Shown here piece by piece: positions 24,579 through 30,962 of a stretch of DNA of 64,000 nucleotides. Under the pieces are notes generated by a model that was not told the DNA's origin, ran no database searches, and was given only the letters and a program-made list of their open reading frames with translations. The DNA comes from an uncultured Flavobacteriaceae bacterium (lineage in GTDB: Bacteria; Bacteroidota; Bacteroidia; Flavobacteriales; Flavobacteriaceae): assembly GCA_947501845.1 (NCBI GenBank), contig CANMXP010000014.1, positions 1 through 64,000 on the forward strand. Direction: 5' to 3'. The position numbers and the translations under genes were made by a program. The stretch's first letter is position 1, and every line of letters begins with the position of its first letter.

Positions 24579-24779
24579 TTATTTGTCTTGAAATTCTTTT
24601 TGGGTATTCGGACATTTTATATCACCATAGGAACAAAAAATGCAACAATGCCCTTTAACAGGCTTCAATATTTTATGGCAGTTATTACACTCATGAAGGA
24701 AGTGAATGCTGGTTTGCGACATTTTTGCAGTCATTTTATGGTTACAATATGGACAAGAAATAGTAGTTTCTAACAGCAT
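24579..24779 (-). CDS. Small GDCCVxC-type zinc-ribbon protein
   Basis: 66 residues. It has ISCPYCNHKM, HECNNCHKILKP and KGHCCIFCSYGDIKCPN: two CxxC zinc-ribbon pairs and then a CCIFC cluster. The last block matches the GDCCVxC motif of a small family in which some members carry selenocysteine at the x position; here x is Phe and Gly-His replaces Gly-Asp. The start is 8 bp after the histidine kinase stop, so it is likely the last gene of the two-component operon. A redox or metal-handling role is inferred. Confidence 0.75.
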   Translation of the reverse strand: MLLETTISCPYCNHKMTAKMSQTSIHFLHECNNCHKILKPVKGHCCIFCSYGDIKCPNTQKEFQDK

Positions 24780-24787
24780 ATTATAAA

Positions 24788-26041
24788 TTATTTAAAAGTT
24801 AGTTTAAAAATATGCATGTTACCGTCAAACGAATAATGAATAGAATGACCAAAACTATCACAGATTTTCTTAACAATAGCAAGGCCCAGGCCAAGAGATT
24901 TTTTAGTGATATGTTCTTTATAAAATCGATTGTATAATTTATCTGGGTTTTTAATCGATTCGTAACCTGTATTAGATATAATAAATTGATTATTGGTAGA
25001 TTCGATTGTAATTTTACCATCGGTAGGGGTATACTTTATAGCATTAGATAATAAATTATCAGCAATGATTCTTGCAAGATATTCGTCGAAATAAATTTCA
25101 ATATGGTTCATTTCTTTTATTAGAATAGGTAATTCGCTTAGCCCATCGAAATTCTCTATGGATTTTTTTAAAACCTCAGTAAAATTAATTCTATCAGAGG
25201 ATTTAAATTGTTGATTTTCAATCTTGGCCAATAGGATTAATTTTTTATTGAGCGTTGCCAACCTGCGGGCATTATTAGAGATATCAATTAATAGGCTGTA
25301 TTGTTTTTCGCTTATTTGATTTTCATCAAATGAGTTATCAATCTTAGCCTGAATAATTGCCAAAGGTGTTTGGATTTCATGAGATATGTCTTCTGTAAAA
25401 TGTTTTAAATTTTCATAATCAGCAATAACTTTATCGGTTAAAGTTTTAATTTCTGTATTTAATTCTGAAAACTCCTCAATATTTGTGTCTTCAAAATTTA
25501 TTGATTGGTTAGACTGTACTGAAAATTCTTTGATCTTTTTAAGGTTGTCAAAAAAAGGTTTCCAAACCGATTCTATCTTTTTTTTGTTTAGATAGTATAA
25601 GCTTGAAAAAACTGCTAAAAAAATTATTAAGGACAAAATTATGGCCTGTAATACATCATGTAGCTCTAAAGCCTTAGTTCTGACAGAAATTTTATAGACA
25701 TTTCCATGTATTTCTTTGTATTTGGTAAGTTCTGTATAAGGCTCAATTTCTTCCTCCGCGAGGTCATATAAGAGTGTGTCCTTTATTTTTTCTACTTTTA
25801 AAGCAAAAACTTTTTCTGTATTAATTATAGGATAGACATTAATAAGGGTTCCATCCTTTTCAATTAGTTTTTCAATCCTAAATGCAGCAGAGTTTAAAGA
25901 TTCTTTTGTTTCATCCTTAATAATGTATACCGTTATAAAATAAAGAGCGACTACACTTAATAGCATAGCTATTAAACTATAGGTGAAAAAACTTCGAGAT
26001 GTTTTTTTTAGTAATTTTACTTTCTTTTTCTGATTCATCAT
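24788..26041 (-). CDS. Sensor histidine kinase
   Basis: 417 residues. Transmembrane helices at about 17-38 and 133-152 flank a ~95-residue periplasmic sensor that includes the acidic run LAEEEIEPYTELTKYKE. The HisKA box is DISHEIQTPLA with phospho-acceptor H221. The ATPase part has N-box LLSNAIKY (about 325) and G-box GLGLAIVKKICDSFG (about 387). It belongs to the OmpR-partner class of kinases. It is encoded 3 bp after the response regulator gene and 8 bp before the zinc-ribbon gene. The signal is unknown; neighbouring GT2/GT39 genes make an envelope or cationic-peptide signal plausible. Confidence 0.9.
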   Translation of the reverse strand: MMNQKKKVKLLKKTSRSFFTYSLIAMLLSVVALYFITVYIIKDETKESLNSAAFRIEKLIEKDGTLINVYPIINTEKVFALKVEKIKDTLLYDLAEEEIEPYTELTKYKEIHGNVYKISVRTKALELHDVLQAIILSLIIFLAVFSSLYYLNKKKIESVWKPFFDNLKKIKEFSVQSNQSINFEDTNIEEFSELNTEIKTLTDKVIADYENLKHFTEDISHEIQTPLAIIQAKIDNSFDENQISEKQYSLLIDISNNARRLATLNKKLILLAKIENQQFKSSDRINFTEVLKKSIENFDGLSELPILIKEMNHIEIYFDEYLARIIADNLLSNAIKYTPTDGKITIESTNNQFIISNTGYESIKNPDKLYNRFYKEHITKKSLGLGLAIVKKICDSFGHSIHYSFDGNMHIFKLTFK

Positions 26042-26044
26042 TAT

Positions 26045-26725
26045 TTACATATCTTCATCTGTAAATTTATATCCAATCCTATAAACTGTTTTAATATAAT
26101 TAGCAGCCACTTCAGTTAGTTTTTTACGTAAATGATTAATGTGTACATAGATAAAATCAAAATTATCAACAGCATCAATGTTATCTCCCCATAGGTGTTC
26201 TGCAATCACTTCTTTTGAAAGGACCCTATTTTTATTGGTAATAAAATAAACTAATAAATCGTACTCCTTTTTTGTTAGTTGTATAGACTTATTATTTACG
26301 TAGGCTTGTATAGCTTCTGTATTAATTTTAATCTCATTAAAATTTATGTTGGTGTCACCATCATATTTTCCTCTGCGCATTACAGCTTTAATACGCGAGT
26401 TTAGCTCTGTAAGGTGAAAAGGTTTCGTTAAATAGTCATCGGCACCCAAATCTAAACCTTCAATCTTGTCGTCGAGTGAATTATTTGCCGAAATAATAAT
26501 GATTGGAATTTTTTTGCCTTCTCTTTTAATTAGCTTTAATAAATCTAATCCGCTACCAGTTATTAAATTTATGTCCAGAAGAATAAGGTCATATTCATAA
26601 ATAGAGATTTTTGAGACTGCTTCATGGTAATCTGAAGCCGTTTCACATATATGTGCATCTCTTTTTAAAAATTTAACGATAGATTCTTGTAATATTATTT
26701 CATCTTCAGCAATTAAAATTTTCAT
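26045..26725 (-). CDS. OmpR-family response regulator
   Basis: 226 residues. The receiver domain has acidic pocket AEDE (6-9), phospho-acceptor D51 (LILLDINL), TSANN-like ISANN and the conserved Lys in LTKPF. The C-terminal winged helix (about 130-222) includes IQLTKKEYDLLVYF, EVIAEHLWGD and VYVHINHLRKKL-like YVHINHLRKKL. It is followed 3 bp later by the kinase gene. An 11-bp tandem repeat with two CTTAA half-sites lies 38-53 bp upstream of its start (26763-26778), suggesting autoregulation. A similar array precedes the GT2-GT39 operon. Confidence 0.9.
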   Translation of the reverse strand: MKILIAEDEIILQESIVKFLKRDAHICETASDYHEAVSKISIYEYDLILLDINLITGSGLDLLKLIKREGKKIPIIIISANNSLDDKIEGLDLGADDYLTKPFHLTELNSRIKAVMRRGKYDGDTNINFNEIKINTEAIQAYVNNKSIQLTKKEYDLLVYFITNKNRVLSKEVIAEHLWGDNIDAVDNFDFIYVHINHLRKKLTEVAANYIKTVYRIGYKFTDEDM

Positions 26726-26756
26726 GTACTGTTATATTAATTAAGCAAGATATTTA

Positions 26757-26778
26757 TAAAATCTTAATAAACTCTTAA
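26757..26778 (-). promoter_or_regulatory. Tandem 11-bp repeat with CTTAA half-sites upstream of the response regulator gene
   Basis: TAAAATCTTAA (26757-26767) is followed directly by TAAACTCTTAA (26768-26778): 9 of 11 bases match and CTTAA recurs at an 11-bp interval. This is the layout of OmpR-family operators and matches the triple array at 24523-24549. Confidence 0.55.
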
Positions 26779-27066
26779 GTGCTTATAAAATAAACAATGT
26801 TTCTTCTGCTTAAAAAATGATACAATTCACTCACTTTCTGTTTCTTATTATATTACCTTAATATATTTATATTATTATTTAAAGGAGCTATTTTTTTATC
26901 AAATTTTGCATCTCTAAAAAAACAGTGGTCAATAATTGTAAGTAACATTTTACATTTTAAAATAATGATTTTTATTTTTAAGATATTTTTATTCAATTGT
27001 AACTCACAGCAATACTATGATTTTTTACAAAATTCAGGATAAAATGCAAAAAAATCGGTTAAAATG

Positions 27067-27096
27067 TTGTTTTTTAAGATTAATTGCATAGTTTTG
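27067..27096 (+). promoter_or_regulatory. Bacteroidota-type promoter for the gene at 27125
   Basis: TTG (27067-27069), 19 bases, then TAGTTTTG (27089-27096), fitting the -33 TTG / -7 TAnnTTTG consensus of Bacteroidota. It is 28 bp upstream of the ATG. Confidence 0.6.
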
Positions 27097-27124
27097 CTAT
27101 TCATAATCAAGAAAATTTTGTAAT

Positions 27125-27568
27125 ATGAAAATGAAAATTATTTTTTTAAGTCTCAGTTTATTTTTAATTACAGGAACAGCCTTTGCTCAAAAGGATGCCC
27201 CTAAAAGTATTATCAGCGCCAAGGTAACTATAAAGAAATACCATGATAAAGAAGAGTTAGATCGCATGCAAAAAGGTCAACTATTAGAGCTTTATATTGA
27301 GCGAATAAAAGTTCTTGTAAAAACTTTACCATATATAGCGTTTGCTACTAAACCAGGAGTTACAATGTCTACTTTAGGAATTCCAGATACTAAAGACAAC
27401 AGAGAAACGTTAGATGACGAGTTTGAAGCATCTGATATTTTTATGGAATCTACGGTTCAATTTCAAAGGACCATGCTGCCTTACTCAGATAAAAGTAATC
27501 TTATAGCAGCTATTATATTTTATGAAGATACCATGAAAGCACTCCATCAATACAGTGAATTTCATTGA
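27125..27568 (+). CDS. Small secreted protein of unknown function
   Basis: 147 residues with a clear signal peptide (MKMKIIFLSLSLFLITGTAFAQ). The mature part is soluble and mostly helical: KYHDKEELDRMQKGQLLELY, IKVLVKTLPYIAFATKPG, TMSTLGIPDTKDNRETL, and a final helix DKSNLIAAIIFYEDTMKALH. No family is recognised. It has its own consensus-type promoter and no close partner (434 bp to the next gene). A periplasmic location is inferred. Confidence 0.6.
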   Translation: MKMKIIFLSLSLFLITGTAFAQKDAPKSIISAKVTIKKYHDKEELDRMQKGQLLELYIERIKVLVKTLPYIAFATKPGVTMSTLGIPDTKDNRETLDDEFEASDIFMESTVQFQRTMLPYSDKSNLIAAIIFYEDTMKALHQYSEFH

Positions 27569-28003
27569 TTGTGTGTGATGTGATTTTTACTTGTCTTTAT
27601 TATACTTATTAATATCATAGGCAAGAATTTTCATCATTAAATATTAAGGTTCAATAACCTTGCTGTTAAGTTTAGCTTAACTCTTTATTTTCATGATCGT
27701 TTTATTTATAATGCACACTATTTTGTGTAAAATAAATGAGATGGATTTATTATAATATTATAGATTTTCTTTTGTACTAATTTTTTTAATCAAGAATTTT
27801 ATTAATTAAACCTAAAATATGAATATTAAGATTCTATATAATATAGAGTTGTTAAATAATGTTTATGCATTATGTCGAATAAATATGAAGGTAAATTCTT
27901 TCAATATAATGCATTTCATCGAATTTATTAGCTTTTTATGGATCTTAGTTGTAAATAATCGTAAATTTGAATACAGAACTAAACAAGTGTTAATATAACT
28001 GTT
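27569..28003. other. 435-bp intergenic stretch
   Basis: AT-rich with no supported ORF. A short stem AAGGTT-CAAT-AACCTT lies at 27646-27661 but lacks a T-tract. TAAATTTG at 27962-27969 fits a -7 box (34 bp before the next ATG), but no TTG sits at the proper -33 distance. Confidence 0.5.
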
Positions 28004-29308
28004 ATGAAAAGAATAACCCAAATCATGATGTTCCTTCTACTGATTGGAAGTGCATCGGCGCAGCAAGAAAAAGGTATAATTGGTACAGAAAATTGGTTAG
28101 ATAATTGGACAGATTTTTATCCTAAAAATGCCGACTATGGTGAGGCTAGTCAGATTCTCACAGGTAATATAAGTAAAGACACCAAATTATCTAAGAAAGA
28201 TACCTATTTGTTGTTAGGTAATGTTTTCGTGACAGATAGTACAACACTTACTATAGAACCAGGAACTGTAATTATTGGTGATTTTGAGACAAAAGGATCT
28301 TTAACTATTGCTAAAGGAGCAACCATAATTGCAGAAGGTTTAGAAACCGACCCTATTGTGTTTACTTCTAACAGGAGTGTTAAAAAAGCAGGTGATTGGG
28401 GAGGCTTAATCTTATTGGGTGATGCCCCAACCAATAAATTTGGGAATGGGTCTGTAGCGTCCATGTACACAAACCTCGATCAATCTTCTTACAGATATAC
28501 AAATTATGGTGGCGAAAATGTTACTAGTAATTCTGGTGTGTTAAAATATGTAAGAATAGAATACGCAGGAAAGAAAAGAAGAGGAGGGTCGAACTTTGAC
28601 GGTTTATTATTGGCTAGTGTAGGAAGTGAAACCGTTTTAGAAAATATAATGGTAAGTCATTGCGCGGGAGATTCTTTTGAAATATTAGGAGGTGGCGTTA
28701 ATTTAGTTAAAGCAGTTTCTTATAAGTCAAATAGTAATGATTTTAAATTTAATTTAGGGACACAATCTCAATTAGATAATTCATTAGCTGTTCGATCTCC
28801 ATATGCTACTAGTAGTAAAGGAGCAAGATGTTTGGAGGTTACTTCTTATGATAGAAAAGAGGAAGTAGATTTTACTAAACCAGGAACATCGGTAATAGCT
28901 AAAAATATGACCATGTTTAATAGTAGTGACGATTTAGATTCTCATATTAAATTAGGTTTGATTAAAGAAGCCGTTTTTATAGGTGAAAATGCTTCGTTAG
29001 ATATCAATAAAAGTGTTATTTCTGGATTTAACCCAGCAGTAATATTAGATGATAAGATTACAATTAATCAAGAAAATTTAGAAAAAATTAAATTTGTTGA
29101 CATGTACTTTAATAATTGTAATGGCAATATATTTAAAGAGTATAATTCTAATAATGAGGACTTAGAAAACTGGTATGGTAACAGGTCTTTTTATAACGTG
29201 TATGCAAAAAGTCAAAATTCAGAAACGTTTATTGATTTAAAAAATAAAAGAATCCCTGACTTTAGATTACGTATTAATAAAATAATAGCAGCCAATAGCA
29301 AAAATTAA
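28004..29308 (+). CDS. Secreted beta-helix-like protein
   Basis: 434 residues with a signal peptide (MKRITQIMMFLLLIGSASAQ). The central part has short strand-turn repeats (TYLLLGNVFVTDSTTLTIEP, GTVIIGDFETKGSLTIAKGA, WGGLILLGDAP, VLKYVRIEYAGK, TVLENIMVSHCAGDSFEILG) typical of a right-handed parallel beta-helix found in many Bacteroidota surface proteins. No T9SS sorting domain is visible at the C-terminus. It precedes the T9SS adhesin cluster by about 190 bp and may or may not belong to it. Function unknown. Confidence 0.65.
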   Translation: MKRITQIMMFLLLIGSASAQQEKGIIGTENWLDNWTDFYPKNADYGEASQILTGNISKDTKLSKKDTYLLLGNVFVTDSTTLTIEPGTVIIGDFETKGSLTIAKGATIIAEGLETDPIVFTSNRSVKKAGDWGGLILLGDAPTNKFGNGSVASMYTNLDQSSYRYTNYGGENVTSNSGVLKYVRIEYAGKKRRGGSNFDGLLLASVGSETVLENIMVSHCAGDSFEILGGGVNLVKAVSYKSNSNDFKFNLGTQSQLDNSLAVRSPYATSSKGARCLEVTSYDRKEEVDFTKPGTSVIAKNMTMFNSSDDLDSHIKLGLIKEAVFIGENASLDINKSVISGFNPAVILDDKITINQENLEKIKFVDMYFNNCNGNIFKEYNSNNEDLENWYGNRSFYNVYAKSQNSETFIDLKNKRIPDFRLRINKIIAANSKN

Positions 29309-29494
29309 ATTTAATTAGAGTATCAAATTTTTATACGATTTTCACTTAAATATAGAAAAGCGAATTCTTTTTATTAAACCCCAAACCAACCAACAATTAT
29401 TATAAAAGTGAGTTTCAATTCTAATAATATAGGTATTGTTAGAGCGATAATTGTTTCTAAAAGTTTCATTTACTAAATAGAGAAAATATCGCAT

Positions 29495-30961
29495 ATGAGA
29501 AATTTTACTATTACTAATTATTTGCTTGTTTTTGTATTTCTGTTTGTAGCGGGACATATTGATGCGCAAATTATATTTAAACCTGATTTAGGTGGTTCTA
29601 GTTCTTTTAGTTCAGCTTGTGCCAGTCCTATTTTTAATACTTTCAGCGTCAGATTTGGTTTTAATGAAGGCGCAATAAATACAGCCTCTAATCAGTTTAT
29701 ATTGGAACTTTCAGACGAGACTGGAAGTTTTTCAAACCCTGAAATCCTTTTTACTTCAGTTACTGGAGACATTACAGCTTCTCCAGCTACAGTTACTTTT
29801 TCATTACCCACCACAGCTGCAGGAGAAGGATATAAGGTTAGGGTTAAAAGTACCTCACCAGGTTCAACTGGTCCTAGTTCAGATGCTTTTCCAGCATATT
29901 ATAAATTTCAAGATGCCGCATTTACAATTAATAATTTAAACGAAACAGCTGTTTACTGTGCAGGAGGAAGCTATTTGTTAACAATAGATAACCCTGGAGA
30001 AGCAGATAACGATTCACCATTACAATATCCTACACTTACATTTAATTGGTTTAGAGAGACTAGTGAAACCACGTCGGTTTTTGTTGCAGAAGGCGCAAGT
30101 TTAGAAGTCAGTGAACCAGGAACTTATTTTGTTAGGACAAATTATGGATCGTGCAGCGAGTCTTCATTTTCTCGTTCTAACAGGGTTACTGTAAGTCAGG
30201 CAACTTCAGGAGGTTCCACGAGTGTAAGTTCAAGTTTAGGAAATCCATTTTGTGCAGGGCAAGGGCTAACCACTTTAACCGCAACTTCGGGTGTTGGTTA
30301 TCAGTGGTTTAAAGATGGGAATGAGATTGAAGGTGCTACAAATCAAACCTATGAAACCAACGAATCTGGGTTATATTCGGTAAGTGTTTCTTTAGGTATT
30401 TGTGAAACAAGTGGATCAATTGATTTAGATGCTAATCAATTTGACAGCAGTATTGATGTTGAAGAGATACCAGCTGTAAACTTATTGCCATCTGAAGGAG
30501 GATTGAATGTGACCGTTACAGATGATGCTGACACTCCAGAATATGAATGGTATTTAAACGGTACTTTAATTACTAGCGCCAATAGTGATAGCTACGAAGC
30601 AACACAAGTTGGTAGTTACAAGGTTGTTATTAAACAAACCGTTGGATGTGTATCATCAAAAGAATATCTTTTTGATATACAAGAAACATTTCCTGATGTA
30701 GAAAATATCCCCAATTTAATAAGCCCGAATGGTGATGGCGTAAATGACACTTGGGTCATTCCTAAAGCATATATAAGTGGAACAAATACAGAAATTGTAT
30801 TAATTAGTTCTCAGGGAGAAATCGTATTTCAAACAAACGATTATCAGAATAATTGGCCAGTAACAGAGCTGAATTTTAAAGATGTAAATCCAGTTTATTA
30901 TTATATAATAACAACCGAGAATCAACAAACAAAAAAGGGTTCAATAACGGTGATAAAATAA
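29495..30961 (+). CDS. Ig-like surface protein with T9SS type B sorting domain
   Basis: 488 residues. A signal peptide (to HIDAQ) is followed by Ig-like/PKD-like modules with paired Cys (FCAGQGLTTLTAT, YQWFKDGNEIEGATNQTYET). The C-terminus is the type B sorting domain: NLISPNGDGVNDTWVIPKA, VLISSQGEIVFQTNDYQNNW and a final ITTENQQTKKGSITVIK. It should be exported by T9SS and fixed to the surface. The next gene, a PorP/SprF fusion, starts 2 bases after its stop codon, so the two are tightly coupled. Ligand unknown. Confidence 0.85.
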   Translation: MRNFTITNYLLVFVFLFVAGHIDAQIIFKPDLGGSSSFSSACASPIFNTFSVRFGFNEGAINTASNQFILELSDETGSFSNPEILFTSVTGDITASPATVTFSLPTTAAGEGYKVRVKSTSPGSTGPSSDAFPAYYKFQDAAFTINNLNETAVYCAGGSYLLTIDNPGEADNDSPLQYPTLTFNWFRETSETTSVFVAEGASLEVSEPGTYFVRTNYGSCSESSFSRSNRVTVSQATSGGSTSVSSSLGNPFCAGQGLTTLTATSGVGYQWFKDGNEIEGATNQTYETNESGLYSVSVSLGICETSGSIDLDANQFDSSIDVEEIPAVNLLPSEGGLNVTVTDDADTPEYEWYLNGTLITSANSDSYEATQVGSYKVVIKQTVGCVSSKEYLFDIQETFPDVENIPNLISPNGDGVNDTWVIPKAYISGTNTEIVLISSQGEIVFQTNDYQNNWPVTELNFKDVNPVYYYIITTENQQTKKGSITVIK

Positions 30962-30962
30962 C

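Larger units (their letters stand above)
26726..27124. other. 399-bp divergent intergenic region
   Basis: Very AT-rich. It holds the tandem CTTAA operator near the response regulator gene and, at the other end, a consensus-like promoter for the gene at 27125. No ORF was supported in between. Confidence 0.6.
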
